Source: CAZGUG01 sp964625335 (GTDB lineage Bacteria; Bacillota; Clostridia; Ch29). Taken from it: a DNA stretch of 64,000 nt. The translations under genes were made by a program, and so were the position numbers. This document shows positions 49,926 through 60,047 of this stretch, piece by piece. Numbering within the stretch: position 1 is the stretch's first letter; each line of letters starts with the position of its first letter. The notes beneath the pieces were generated by a model, which saw nothing but the letters and a program-made list of their open reading frames with translations, made no database searches and was not told where the DNA came from. The DNA lies in NCBI GenBank assembly GCA_964625335.1, contig CAZVBE010000009.1, positions 1-64,000 on the forward strand, read 5' to 3'.

Positions 49926-51095
49926 TCAAGACACACCCCTGAAAACTATTTTTCCGTTTACCAATACATACCGGGTTCTTGTAGTATAACCAAAGGGGTG
50001 CCCGTTAAATACCGCTATATCTGCATCCTTCCCGGTTGAGAGGCTTCCTACCCTGTCGTCTACTCCGGCGATTCTCGCCGCATTTATCGTGATGGCCTCA
50101 AGGGCTTTGTACTCATCCATACCCTCCTTCACTGCAAGGGCTGCGCATACCGGCAGATACTGTATGGGCACCACCGGATGGTCTGTCATTATGGCTATAT
50201 CCAATCCCGCCGAGGACAAAATGCCCGGCGTTTTAAAGGTAAGGTCCCTTAGTTCGTACTTTGACCGGGAAGTAAGACCCGGCCCAACTACCACACCCCT
50301 ACCCTCCTGTACAAGGGTTTCGGTTATCCTGTGGCCCTCGGTGCAGTGCTCTATGGTCATATCCACATCAAACTCCCGGGCTATCCTAAGGGCTGTCAGA
50401 ATATCGTCCGCCCTGTGGGCATGAGCCTTTAGAGGCAGTTCCTTTTTTAAGACTTTAACAAGCGCTTCCATTTTTACATCCAACTCGGGAGCTTTGTCAC
50501 CCTTCCCGTCCCTTTCAATCTTCTCCATATACCTTTTTGCCTTCATAAGGGCTTCCCGCAAAAGGGCTGCCGTTGCCATCCGGGTCATTGGGGATGCCTT
50601 TTTTTCGTGATACACCCTTTTGGGGTTCTCGCCAAAGGCGCATTTTATCGCAACGGGGTTTTTGATAACCATATCATCCACCCTACTGCCTACGGTTTTT
50701 ATTGCCGTAAATTCGCCCCCAAGCACATTTGCACTGCCCGGGCCTGTAACCACGGTGGTTACACCGCCGGCAACCGCTTCTCCAAAGGATTTGTCCATGG
50801 GGTTTATAGCATCTATAGCCCTTAAATGGGGCGTAATGGGGTCTGTCATTTCATTGCCGTCTTCACCCTCAAAACCTATACCGTCTTCAAACAGGCCAAT
50901 ATGACAGTGGGCATCCACAAAACCCGGCATTACATACATGCCGGCCGCATCAATGACCTGCCCGGCTTTTCCCTCCCACAGCCCGGGGTCCCCCGGCCCC
51001 ACTTCTTTTATCTTGCCGTTTTCTATAAGAATATATCCCCTTTCAAGGGTTTGCCCGTTCATTGTATAAACCTTACCGTTTTTTATTAATATCAT
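49926..51095 (-). CDS. Amidohydrolase (imidazolonepropionase-like)
   Basis: 389 residues. Metal-dependent hydrolase: N-terminal beta-sandwich (ILIKNGKVYTMNGQ), metal motif GFVDAHCHIGLFED, HAHRADDILTA and IEHCTEGH (metal His), and MTDHPVVP with the catalytic Asp. C-terminal sandwich (KDADIAVFNGHPF). Family members hydrolyse cyclic amides or dipeptide-like substrates; the substrate is unknown. Adjacent to tsaE with no gap, probably only a transcriptional link. 49 nt after an MFS transporter that could supply the substrate. Confidence 0.85.
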   Translation of the reverse strand: MILIKNGKVYTMNGQTLERGYILIENGKIKEVGPGDPGLWEGKAGQVIDAAGMYVMPGFVDAHCHIGLFEDGIGFEGEDGNEMTDPITPHLRAIDAINPMDKSFGEAVAGGVTTVVTGPGSANVLGGEFTAIKTVGSRVDDMVIKNPVAIKCAFGENPKRVYHEKKASPMTRMATAALLREALMKAKRYMEKIERDGKGDKAPELDVKMEALVKVLKKELPLKAHAHRADDILTALRIAREFDVDMTIEHCTEGHRITETLVQEGRGVVVGPGLTSRSKYELRDLTFKTPGILSSAGLDIAIMTDHPVVPIQYLPVCAALAVKEGMDEYKALEAITINAARIAGVDDRVGSLSTGKDADIAVFNGHPFGYTTRTRYVLVNGKIVFRGVS

Positions 51096-51144
51096 TTTTT
51101 ATACCTCCGCATAATAAATCCAATCTCCCCTGTTACCTGCAGGG

Positions 51145-52470
51145 TTAATTTTCCTCCAACCGGTTGTATATATTCCGGCAGCCGGTTTCCTTAATAAAAA
51201 ATGTGCTTGCCACCGCAATCAGAACCGCTGCCGCACACAGGAACAGGGACTTACTGTGAGCCGCCTGGGAATATACCCTTATTCCGTTTGCCATATCCCC
51301 GGTCCAGTTCAGGTCAAGCACATATCCCATAAGGGGCTGTAAGACCGAAGGGCCAAGAAATCCGCCTATATTGAGGGTTCCTATAGCTACCCCGGCAATC
51401 TGCGGAGGGTTAACCTCCTTGCCTACCGCCCATGTAATTACAAACCCGGCAGCGGAAAGACCCAGTAAAAAGAGCAGAGGGTAAAGGGCTTCGACCGGCG
51501 GTTTCCCTTTATTCCACATTATAAACAAAGTCCATACCAGCAGATTGACTATGCCAAACCCTAATAAGGGACGTTTTCTTCTCCCCATCCTGTCGGATAT
51601 CGTACCGGCCAAAAAGCTGCCAATCATTAATCCCGCCATCGCAGCCGTAATATATGATGAGGCCGTTGTCTTGTCAAAACCGTAAACATCCATCATGTAG
51701 GGTACTCCCCACATACCGTTAAAGGATAAAATAGCCCCGGCAAATCCTGCAAATGCAACAAATCCCGGCCAGGTGTGCCTGTTGGCGGCTACAATCCTGA
51801 TACCCTCCAGTATTAGGGGCTTTTCAGAAGCAGCTTTAACCTCTTTACCCTCGATGGATGAAATATCCGGCAGTCCGATATCCGCGGGTCTGTTTCTTAC
51901 AATAAGGTAGTTTAGTAACGAAATAATGATAGAAATAATACCTATCCAAATAAACACTGTTCTCCAGTCAAAGTACGCCACTGCCAGGGCAAGGGGTATT
52001 CCTGCCAGAAGGGCTCCCCCGTTGCCTATGAATGCTGTCAGACCCGATATGGTGGCAAATTCGCTTTCTTTGAACCATTCAGACTGAAACTTTAATATCG
52101 ACACAAATATTACAGATACCCCAAGGCCTACCAGGAATCTTCCTGCGTATCCCATGTTGATGTTTGGCGCCAGACCAAATACAATGGAGCCTATACCGGC
52201 CACCAGCGAGCCCGCGGCAACCGTCATCCTCGCCCCCAGTGTATCCGCAAGGACTCCCGAAGGTATCTGCATAACCATGTAAACATAAAAATATACTGCT
52301 CCAAGGTTGCCAAGGGCGGCTCCTGTAACGCCGAACTCCGCCATAAGGTTGCCCGCCACCACTCCGGTGGCAATCCTGTGGAAAAATACTATTACATAGG
52401 CAGTGCACATGATTCCCCATACCAGCCATCTATACCGGTAGCCTTTCTGTATATTACTGTTATCTGTCAA
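51145..52470 (-). CDS. MFS transporter
   Basis: 441 residues with 12 hydrophobic segments. MFS loop motif between helices 2 and 3 (GVLADTLGARMTVAAG) and its second-half repeat (GTISDRMGRRKRPLLG). FFHRIATGVVAGNLMAEFG at the start recalls organic-anion/glycerol-3-phosphate antiporter-like members. Substrate unknown; it may feed the amidohydrolase downstream. Confidence 0.87.
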   Translation of the reverse strand: MTDNSNIQKGYRYRWLVWGIMCTAYVIVFFHRIATGVVAGNLMAEFGVTGAALGNLGAVYFYVYMVMQIPSGVLADTLGARMTVAAGSLVAGIGSIVFGLAPNINMGYAGRFLVGLGVSVIFVSILKFQSEWFKESEFATISGLTAFIGNGGALLAGIPLALAVAYFDWRTVFIWIGIISIIISLLNYLIVRNRPADIGLPDISSIEGKEVKAASEKPLILEGIRIVAANRHTWPGFVAFAGFAGAILSFNGMWGVPYMMDVYGFDKTTASSYITAAMAGLMIGSFLAGTISDRMGRRKRPLLGFGIVNLLVWTLFIMWNKGKPPVEALYPLLFLLGLSAAGFVITWAVGKEVNPPQIAGVAIGTLNIGGFLGPSVLQPLMGYVLDLNWTGDMANGIRVYSQAAHSKSLFLCAAAVLIAVASTFFIKETGCRNIYNRLEEN

Positions 52471-52517
52471 AGACTCCCCTCCTCCATCGGTTTGAAATCA
52501 CTGTATATATTCAGCAC

Positions 52518-54680
52518 TTATGTCTGGTTAACCTGCTTCATGGAAAGGGATATTCTGTTCCTGTCGGCATCGACCTCCAGCACTCTTACCTTCACAATAT
52601 CTCCTACCGAAACCACATCCATGGGATTCCTGATATATCTGTCGCTGATCTCGGATATATGTACAAGCCCGTCCTGATGCACTCCTATATCTACAAAAGC
52701 CCCAAAATCTATCACATTGCGCACCGTTCCTGTCAATAACATGCCCGGCCTCAAATCATCCAAAGTCATAACTTCCCTTAAAAACACCGGCCCCTGCATA
52801 TCCTCCCTCGGGTCCCTGCCGGGTTTTATAAGCTCGCCTAATATATCCCTGAGGGTAGGAACGCCAATACCCAGTTCTTCCGCCACCTCGGTCACGTTAA
52901 TGTTATCCAACGATTTTCTGATACCCCTTACGGCCTCTGCCGTCATTGACTGTATATCATACCCAAGCCCTTTGATAAGCCCTATGGCAGCGGGATAGGA
53001 TTCCGGGTGGACCGCAGTGGAATCCAGTATATTATCGGGGTTATCCACCCTTAAAAAGCCGGCGCATTGAACAAAGGTCTGCTCTCCCAGCCTCTTCACG
53101 CCTAAAAGTTGCTGCCGGTTGGTAAACCCGCCCAGTTCATCCCGTACCGATACGATATTCCCGGCCACCACCGGGCTTATACCCGAAACATACAACAGCA
53201 GCGAATAGGATGCCGTATTAAGGTCTACCCCAACGCTGTTGACGCAATCCTCCACCACCGCCCCCAGCGTATCCGAGAGCCTTTTCTGGTTGACGTCATG
53301 CTGGTACTGGCCTACCCCTACGTGTTTGGGATCTATTTTAACCAACTCTGCCAGCGGGTCCTGCAGCCTTCTTCCTATGGATATTGCGCCCCTTATAGAA
53401 ACATTGATATCCGGATACTCCCGGGAGCCCAACTTGGATGCAGAATATACCGAAGCACCGGCTTCATTTACTATAACATACTTAACGTCCCTTTCCAGCC
53501 CGCCTATCAGTTCGGATACAAACAGCTCAGACTCCCGGGAGGCTGTTCCGTTGCCTATGGCTATAAGGTCCACCCCGTGCTTTTCAATGAGTCCCTTAAG
53601 CGTATCGGTTGCTTTTTGTTTGTCCTGCTGCGGAGGGGTGGGATATACGGTGGCGGTGTCTAATAGCTTTCCTGTGGCATCCACCACTGCGATTTTGCAC
53701 CCGGTCCTGTAAGCGGGGTCAAAACCCATAACCACTTTACCCTTTACCGGTGCCTGCATAAGCAGATTCTTAAGGTTTACGGCAAACACCTTTATTGCCT
53801 GGTTCTCCGCCTTTTCGGTCAGCGTATTTCTAACCTCCCGCTCTATCGAAGGGCCTATCAGCCTTTTATATGCATCCTCCGCCGAATGGATAAGGTATGG
53901 TACGGTAATGCTTTTCCTGTTCAATATGAGTTTGTCCAGAATAAGGTTATGTATATCTTCCACCGGTGCTTCGATTTTCACCGAAAGCATTCCCTCGTTT
54001 TCACCCCTGTTTATCGCCAAAACCCTATGGGGCACTATCGAAGTGACCGGCTCGGTATAATCATAGTACATCTGGAAATCCGAAACCTCTTTGGTAGTCC
54101 CGCCAACCCGCAAAATACCCTTTCCGGCTGTCAGGCTCCTGATGGCTTTCCTTAATTCCGCATTATCCGAAATTGACTCGGCAATTATATCCACAGCCCC
54201 TTCCAGGGCCTCCCGGGCTGTATTAACACCCTTTTCTTGGTCTGCATACTCAACGGCAATCTGCTCCATTTCACCTTCCATAAGCTGCTGGGACAGCAAT
54301 ATGTCCGCCAGCGGTGCAAGCCCCTTCTCCCGGGCTGCCATTGCCCTTGTTCTCCTCTTGGGCCGGAAGGGCCTGTATATGTCCTCCACTTCCTGCAGGG
54401 TTTTCGAAGCGTTTATCTTTTGCTCAAGCTCTCCTGTCAGCTTGTCCTGCTCCTTAACAAGCCTTATAACCTCTTCTTTCCTGTTTTCCAGGCTCTTAAG
54501 ATATTTCAGCCTGTCCGCCAGTTCCCTGAGTACGTCATCCGCCAGCCCTCCGGTCATCTCCTTGCGGTAGCGGGCAATAAACGGTATTGTATTCCCCTCG
54601 TCTATCAGATTTATTGTATTTTCAACCTGGAAACTTTTCAGGCCAAACTCCTCACACAGTCTTGCAGCAATTTCGCTCAT
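52518..54680 (-). CDS. tex: Tex-family S1 RNA-binding protein
   Basis: 720 residues from ATG 54680, set by AAGGAGG. Tex order is seen: N-terminal helical region (VENTINLIDEGNTIPFIARYRKEMTGGL), YqgF-like domain (KGKVVMGFDPAYRTGCKIAVVD), helix-hairpin-helix (VASGI-type LYVSGISPVVAGNIVSVRDELG), and C-terminal S1 domain (GMLLTGTVRNVIDFGAFVDIGVHQDGLVHISEI). Cytoplasmic nucleic-acid-binding factor affecting transcription. Confidence 0.94.
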   Translation of the reverse strand: MSEIAARLCEEFGLKSFQVENTINLIDEGNTIPFIARYRKEMTGGLADDVLRELADRLKYLKSLENRKEEVIRLVKEQDKLTGELEQKINASKTLQEVEDIYRPFRPKRRTRAMAAREKGLAPLADILLSQQLMEGEMEQIAVEYADQEKGVNTAREALEGAVDIIAESISDNAELRKAIRSLTAGKGILRVGGTTKEVSDFQMYYDYTEPVTSIVPHRVLAINRGENEGMLSVKIEAPVEDIHNLILDKLILNRKSITVPYLIHSAEDAYKRLIGPSIEREVRNTLTEKAENQAIKVFAVNLKNLLMQAPVKGKVVMGFDPAYRTGCKIAVVDATGKLLDTATVYPTPPQQDKQKATDTLKGLIEKHGVDLIAIGNGTASRESELFVSELIGGLERDVKYVIVNEAGASVYSASKLGSREYPDINVSIRGAISIGRRLQDPLAELVKIDPKHVGVGQYQHDVNQKRLSDTLGAVVEDCVNSVGVDLNTASYSLLLYVSGISPVVAGNIVSVRDELGGFTNRQQLLGVKRLGEQTFVQCAGFLRVDNPDNILDSTAVHPESYPAAIGLIKGLGYDIQSMTAEAVRGIRKSLDNINVTEVAEELGIGVPTLRDILGELIKPGRDPREDMQGPVFLREVMTLDDLRPGMLLTGTVRNVIDFGAFVDIGVHQDGLVHISEISDRYIRNPMDVVSVGDIVKVRVLEVDADRNRISLSMKQVNQT

Positions 54681-54801
54681 GTACAGCCTCCTTATTCGTT
54701 GATTATGCACAAAATATCAGCTCAAAAAAATACTATACGCAGCATTTTCGCATAAGTAGATTTACATGAAGCCAATAAATGCTTGTCTGCAATCTGAAAT
54801 G

Positions 54802-55912
54802 CTACACAGTATCTTTTTGAGCCCTTAGATAAGCAAATATAAACCCGTCAAGGTCACCGTCCATAACCCTGTTTACATTTCCCATCTCTGCATTGGTTCT
54901 GTGATCCTTTACCATACTGTAGGGATGAAAAACATAGGACCTTATCTGGCTGCCCCAGGCAATCTGGTTGTATTCGCCCTGCAGGTCCTCAATTTTCTCC
55001 TTATGCTCCTGCTCCTTCAGTTCTATAAGCTTTGATTTAAGCATCCTCATAGCGGTTTCCCGGTTGCTGTGCTGGGACCTCTCATTCTGGCACTGCACAA
55101 CTATTCCGGTGGGTATATGGGTTATCCTTATGGCGGAGTCGGTCTTGTTTACATGCTGCCCTCCGGCACCGCTGGATCTGTAGGTGTCAACCCTTAAGTC
55201 ATCAGGATTTATATTTACTTCCACATCGTCGTCAAGCTCGGGCATTACATCCAGCGAAGCAAAGGAAGTATGCCTTCTGCCTGAAGCATCGAAGGGAGAA
55301 ATCCTCACAAGCCGGTGAACGCCCTTCTCCGCCTTCAGGTATCCGTAAGCATTTTCACCCTCCACCAATAATGTGGCGCTCTTAATGCCCCCCTCGTCGT
55401 CCGCCAGCAGGTCGAGTACCTTAACCTTGTAGCCTTTGTTTTCGGCCCAGCGGGTATACATGCGCATCAGCATCTCGGCCCAGTCCTGGGCTTCCAGGCC
55501 TCCCGCCCCCGAATGCAGGGACAGTATTGCATTTTTGCTGTCGTACTTTCCATCCAGAAGAGTTTCTATTTTGAGCTGCTCCAGATGCTCAACAAACCTG
55601 ACGAAGTTGTCGTGTATTTCAGTTGCCAGCGAAGTATCATTCTCCTCCAGCGAAAGCTCAAGCAGCAGCTTAAGATCGTTAAACTCCTCCGATATGGAAT
55701 TAAATTTATCTATCCTGGCTTTCAACGACTTTAACCGTACAATAACGGCTGAAGTCTTTTGGTTATCGTTCCAGAAGTCGGGTTCCGCCATCTCGGCCTC
55801 CAGTTGGGCCATTCGATGGATAGAGGCATCCACGTCAAAGGGAGACCCTCATTTCCTCAATTTTCTTCTCTAGCTCATCCAACTGCTGACCGTACTGTTC
55901 CAATTCCAACAC
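54802..55912 (-). CDS. prfB: Peptide chain release factor 2, with programmed +1 frameshift
   Basis: Zero frame starts GTG 55912 (LELEQYGQQLDELEKK...), reaches TGA at codon 26 (55837-55835), and continues in +1 frame as D-VDASIHRMAQLEAEMAEPDFWND, giving 369 residues. Recognises UGA and UAA. SPF tripeptide (ISPFDASGRRH) for UGA reading and GGQ (SSGAGGQHVNKTDSAIRITH) for hydrolysis. The GTG is 14 nt after the secA stop, with AAGGAGTG between, so the genes are linked. Autoregulated through the frameshift. Confidence 0.95.
55834..55846 (-). promoter_or_regulatory. prfB: prfB programmed frameshift site
   Basis: AGGG, short spacer, CTT-TGA-C: the canonical RF2 slip sequence with an internal Shine-Dalgarno-like AGGG before the slippery CTT. 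Low RF2 favours +1 shifting. Confidence 0.93.
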
Positions 55913-55926
55913 CTTTGTATCACTCC

Positions 55927-58428
55927 TTATCTTCCGCAGCACTTTTTATATTTTTTGCCGCTGCCACAGGGGCAGGGGTCGTTTCGCCCCACCTTTTTTC
56001 CCTCTTTTTTGATCGGCTTGTTCTCTTTTTCTCCGTGGCTGGCCTCCATCGGCCTGGCTACCCTCTCCCTCACCGGTGCTTGCTCCACCTGGACCCGATA
56101 CAGGTATTTTACCGTATCTTCCTTTATCGAATCTATCATTTCCCGGAACATATCGTAACCTTCCTTCTGATATGCCCTCACCGGATCCTCCTGGCCATAG
56201 GCCCTTAAACCTATACCCTGTCTTAACTGGTCCATGTTGTCTATGTTTTCCATCCACTTCATGTCGACAACCCTAAGGAGTATAACCCTCTCAAGTTCTC
56301 TCATCTGCTCGCTGCCTATTTTCTCTTCCTTGTCATTATATACCCTAAGGGCAATTTCCATAAGCATACCTTTTAACCCATCCCGGGTCAGGTCTTCCGG
56401 GTTGTCCGTTTTCAAACCGCCTGCGGTCAGGAAAAGCTTCCGTGCGTTGTCCTGCAGGCCCTTCAGATCCCATTCCTCAGGATACTGGCTGTTGGAAGTA
56501 TATATATCCAGCATTGTATCTATTGTGTTTTCTATCATTTCCAAAATCTGTCCCCTGAGGCTTTCTCCCTCCAGCACCTGTCTTCTCTGGGCATATATTA
56601 CTTCTCTCTGCTTGTTCATAACATCGTCGTATTGCAGCACGTGCTTCCTTATATCAAAGTTACGGGCTTCAACCTTTTTCTGGGCATTTTCTATTGATTT
56701 ACTAAGGATAGAGTGCTCAATGGGCTGCGAATCATCAAAGCCCAGCCTGTCTATCATGCCCATTATCTTTTCGGAACCAAACAGCCTCATCAGTTCATCT
56801 TCCATGGAAATATAGAACTGCGAAGACCCCTGGTCCCCCTGCCTGCCCGACCGGCCCCTCAGCTGGTTGTCTATCCTCCTGCTCTCATGACGTTCAGTGC
56901 CTATTACGTGGAGCCCGCCAAACTTCTTCACTCCTTCGCCTAGGACTATGTCGGTACCTCTGCCCGCCATATTGGTGGAAATCGTCACGGTACCCCGTTG
57001 CCCCGCCTGCGCAATAACCTGTGCTTCCTTCTCGTGGTATTTGGCGTTTAGTACCTGATGCGTTATTCCCCTTCTTTCAAGCATTTTGCTGAGCAGTTCG
57101 GAATTTTCGATGCTGATGGTACCCACAAGTATAGGCTGTCCCATTGAGTGCCTTTGTATAATATCCTCCACCACTGCCCTGAACTTGCCCTCGGTGGACC
57201 TGTAAACCACATCCGGCATATCATCCCTTACCATAGGCATGTTGGTGGGTATTTCCACAACATCCATACCGTATATGGCTCTGAATTCTTCCTCTTCGGT
57301 TGCGGCTGTACCGGTCATTCCGGCCAGCTTGTTATACATCCTGAAGTAGTTCTGAAAGGTTATGGTGGCCAATGTTTTAGATTCTCTTTCCACCTTAACC
57401 CTTTCCTTGGCTTCTATAGCCTGGTGCAGTCCGTCGCTGTAACGCCGCCCCAGCATAAGCCTTCCGGTAAACTCGTCAACAATTATTACCTGGTTATCCT
57501 TTACCACATAATCTATATCACGGTTCATAAGCCTGTGGGCTTTCAGCGCCTGGTTTATATGATGGGAAATTTCCATATTTTCAGGGTCGGCCAGGTTCTC
57601 AAGGTTGAAATACTGCTCGGCTTTTCTGACGCCGTCCTCGGTTAGCGTGACGGTGCTCGCCTTCTCATCCACAGTAAAATGTTCCTCCGTCCTTAAACCC
57701 CTGACAAAACCGTCCACCACCGAATAAAGCTTTGTGGATTTTTCGCCTGCACCCGAAATAATCAGAGGCGTCCTGGCCTCATCTATCAGTATGCTGTCAA
57801 CCTCGTCTATGATTGCATAGTTTAATTCCCTTTGTACCATCTGATCCTTGTATATAACCATATTGTCCCTCAGATAGTCAAAGCCAAACTCGTTATTTGT
57901 GCCATAGGTAATATCCGCGTTATAGGCTTTCTTGCGCTGTTCGAAATCAAGGCCGTGTACTATAAGCCCTACCTCCAGCCCCAGGAATTTGTACACCTCT
58001 CCCATCCACTGGCTGTCCCTTGTGGCAAGATAGTCGTTCACGGTGACAATATGCACGCCCTTTCCGGTAAGGGCATTCAAATAGGCAGGCATCGTGGCAA
58101 CCAGGGTTTTCCCTTCACCGGTTTTCATCTCGGATATCCTGCCCTGGTGCAGTACAATTCCTCCCATAAGCTGTACCGGGAAATGTCTCATTTTTAGTAC
58201 CCTCGCCGATGCTTCCCTTACCACCGCAAAAGCCTCGGCCAAAAGACCGTCGGGTGTCTCTCCCTGCCCAAGCCTTTCCTTGAACTCATTGGTTTTTTGC
58301 TGCAGCTGGCTGTCTGTCAGCCCTTTCATATCATTTTCCAGCGACTCTATTGCCTCTATCGTTCTGCTCAGCTTCTTTATCTCCCGCTCGTTGGCATCGC
58401 CGAATAGTTTTGACCAAAAATTAGCCAT
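55927..58428 (-). CDS. secA: Preprotein translocase ATPase SecA
   Basis: 833 residues, normal for Firmicutes SecA. Motor of Sec export. RISEMKTGEGKTLVATMPAYL (Walker A), IIDEVDSILIDEARTPLIISG, TNMAGRGTDIVLG and QLRGRSGRQGDQG in the motor domains. C-terminal zinc-binding SEC-C tail GRNDPCPCGSGKKYKKCCGR for SecB or ribosome contact. Upstream of prfB, the usual pair in Firmicutes. Confidence 0.97.
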   Translation of the reverse strand: MANFWSKLFGDANEREIKKLSRTIEAIESLENDMKGLTDSQLQQKTNEFKERLGQGETPDGLLAEAFAVVREASARVLKMRHFPVQLMGGIVLHQGRISEMKTGEGKTLVATMPAYLNALTGKGVHIVTVNDYLATRDSQWMGEVYKFLGLEVGLIVHGLDFEQRKKAYNADITYGTNNEFGFDYLRDNMVIYKDQMVQRELNYAIIDEVDSILIDEARTPLIISGAGEKSTKLYSVVDGFVRGLRTEEHFTVDEKASTVTLTEDGVRKAEQYFNLENLADPENMEISHHINQALKAHRLMNRDIDYVVKDNQVIIVDEFTGRLMLGRRYSDGLHQAIEAKERVKVERESKTLATITFQNYFRMYNKLAGMTGTAATEEEEFRAIYGMDVVEIPTNMPMVRDDMPDVVYRSTEGKFRAVVEDIIQRHSMGQPILVGTISIENSELLSKMLERRGITHQVLNAKYHEKEAQVIAQAGQRGTVTISTNMAGRGTDIVLGEGVKKFGGLHVIGTERHESRRIDNQLRGRSGRQGDQGSSQFYISMEDELMRLFGSEKIMGMIDRLGFDDSQPIEHSILSKSIENAQKKVEARNFDIRKHVLQYDDVMNKQREVIYAQRRQVLEGESLRGQILEMIENTIDTMLDIYTSNSQYPEEWDLKGLQDNARKLFLTAGGLKTDNPEDLTRDGLKGMLMEIALRVYNDKEEKIGSEQMRELERVILLRVVDMKWMENIDNMDQLRQGIGLRAYGQEDPVRAYQKEGYDMFREMIDSIKEDTVKYLYRVQVEQAPVRERVARPMEASHGEKENKPIKKEGKKVGRNDPCPCGSGKKYKKCCGR

Positions 58429-58494
58429 ACGTCTACACCTCGTCTCTAATTCAAACTAAATTTTATCATGAATTAAATCATTACGCAATTCAAT

Positions 58495-58526
58495 GAAATT
58501 TAAAACACCCCCTGCCGGAGGTGTTA
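58495..58526 (-). terminator. Terminator after the DUF5317 gene
   Basis: AACACCtCC...GGGTGTT stem (58504-58525) then TTTTAAATTT on the minus strand. It overlaps the stop codon of the gene at 58524 and separates it from secA. Confidence 0.65.
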
Positions 58527-59120
58527 AATTCTGCTCTTATACTTGAACCTGATCATGCGGCTCTGCCTCATATTCTTTTCCTTCAGCATCGCTTTTTGAA
58601 TGAACAGGAATATCCCCAGAGAGATTATTGTATCCCCTAAGCTTAGTACCTTTGGCAGTGGGTATGTCGCAGGAAGCACAATTATATCCGCCAGAAAAGA
58701 AAGCTTTGTTAAGGGAGTAAGGGGCTGATGTGTGAATAAGCTTCCGGTGGATATCATCCGGGCGTAGCTGCCAAGCCCTGCATTATTCAGACCGTCAATG
58801 GATACCGGCATAGCTCCCCCGTTAATGAATACTACCAAAAAATTCAAAAATGAACCGAGAAAAACAAGTCCCATTGCCCGGTGCTCCCTGTTGGAAATAA
58901 TCCCTGCAAAAAGCACAAGATAGCTTACTATATGAAGATACATACTGTATTGGGCTACCAGATCCATGCCGGCAGACACTGCAAACAGAGTTCCGAATTC
59001 AAGAACAAAGGCCAGTATAAATAACCATGCATTGCGAATAGATATCAGGCCCAGCCCCCTGAATTTCCCTCCCCGTATTTTGCCCACTATCAGCGATAAT
59101 ATAAGACCCTCAATCAACAC
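58524..59120 (-). CDS. DUF5317-type membrane protein
   Basis: 198 residues, about five hydrophobic helices. Resembles DUF5317: N-terminal LILSLIVGKIRGGKFRGLGLISIRNAWLFILAF, NGGAMPVSIDGL, TKLSFLADIIVLPATYPLPKVLSLGDTIISLGIFLFIQK. Integral membrane protein of unknown role. Lies between secA and the conserved unknown gene at 59190. Confidence 0.75.
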   Translation of the reverse strand: MLIEGLILSLIVGKIRGGKFRGLGLISIRNAWLFILAFVLEFGTLFAVSAGMDLVAQYSMYLHIVSYLVLFAGIISNREHRAMGLVFLGSFLNFLVVFINGGAMPVSIDGLNNAGLGSYARMISTGSLFTHQPLTPLTKLSFLADIIVLPATYPLPKVLSLGDTIISLGIFLFIQKAMLKEKNMRQSRMIRFKYKSRI

Positions 59121-59189
59121 CTTTAAACAACCCCTTATTGAAAATATTATATATTTATACTCATAAAACCGACACAGAGTGAGTAATTA

Positions 59190-59831
59190 TTAGCCAAACA
59201 GAGTGACAATTTTTCTGTTCACCGCATCCAGGGTCGCTTTTGCCACCGCTTCCTTTATGTCACCGGTATTTATCGCAGCACCGATAAGGAGCTGCTCCCC
59301 GAACTTGTCCAGATATGTAACTGCAACATTAATCACACTGATATTTGCAATGTTAAGGCTTCCCACATCCTCAACAACAAACATATCCTCCGAGTTCACG
59401 GCATCCGATACAGCCCTCAGTGCAGCCTCGGCTATGGTCCTGTTTATACTGCTGGTGGTATTGACGCCTTTATGGTATCCTACAAAAACTTCATCCCTGT
59501 GGGAAAGCGTTATTTTAACTTCAAAATTCAAATCCTTCCGGGCTACCTCCATCCCTTCATATTTAAAACGCAATTGTTCATTGTCTGTTTTGTCGCTGTC
59601 CAGCTGGGCAATGCTTATAACCCTGTGGTCAATGTCCATTGCAAACGAAGCCGATACAGCCGACTGTACATCCCTTGCCAATTGTTTGACGTTTTTTAAT
59701 TTGTTGGCAAGACAATGTATTTCTGTGACATTACCTTTATCATCAAGTCTGACCCTGGACGAGATAACCCCCTCCACAGCGTTAATTAGCTTCTGTAGCG
59801 AATTCTCCGATACTACACGCTTATCGCTCAT
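59190..59831 (-). CDS. Conserved clostridial protein of unknown function
   Basis: 213 residues from ATG 59831 (GAGAGGAAAACAAT upstream). MSDKRVVSENSLQKLINAVEGVISSRVRLDDKGNVTEIHCLANKLKNVKQLARDVQSAVSASFAM looks like a small alpha/beta domain similar in pattern to ACT or KH-like folds. A second half (about 100-213: EVKITLSHRDEVFVGYHKGVN, VINVAVTYLDKFGEQLLIGAAI) resembles dsRNA-/2-isopropylmalate-type allosteric repeats. I recall similar proteins next to hpf/secA in Clostridia, without a known role. No membrane segment. Confidence 0.6.
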   Translation of the reverse strand: MSDKRVVSENSLQKLINAVEGVISSRVRLDDKGNVTEIHCLANKLKNVKQLARDVQSAVSASFAMDIDHRVISIAQLDSDKTDNEQLRFKYEGMEVARKDLNFEVKITLSHRDEVFVGYHKGVNTTSSINRTIAEAALRAVSDAVNSEDMFVVEDVGSLNIANISVINVAVTYLDKFGEQLLIGAAINTGDIKEAVAKATLDAVNRKIVTLFG

Positions 59832-59984
59832 ATTGTTTTCCTCTCTTTGTAGATTTACCCCGTGCAGTTTCAACAGAGCTGCCGGGCTGTTACCGTCGCA
59901 GCTGTACGTCATCCGACACACCAATTTTAAAACCGATACTTATTATTTCTACTATTAATGTGAAATTCCTTTTTTTTACCACAA

Positions 59985-60020
59985 TAATAGGCTGCCGGTT
60001 TCAAACCTGCAGCCTATTGC
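59985..60020. other. Long hairpin between hpf and the gene at 59190
   Basis: AATAGGCTGC.GGTTT...AAACC.GCAGCCTATT stem with little loop, downstream of the hpf stop. No T run directly follows on the minus strand, so it may be a processing or stability hairpin rather than a classical terminator. Confidence 0.45.
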
Positions 60021-60047
60021 TCCTAGTGTTGGTATTGTTGCTTTATG

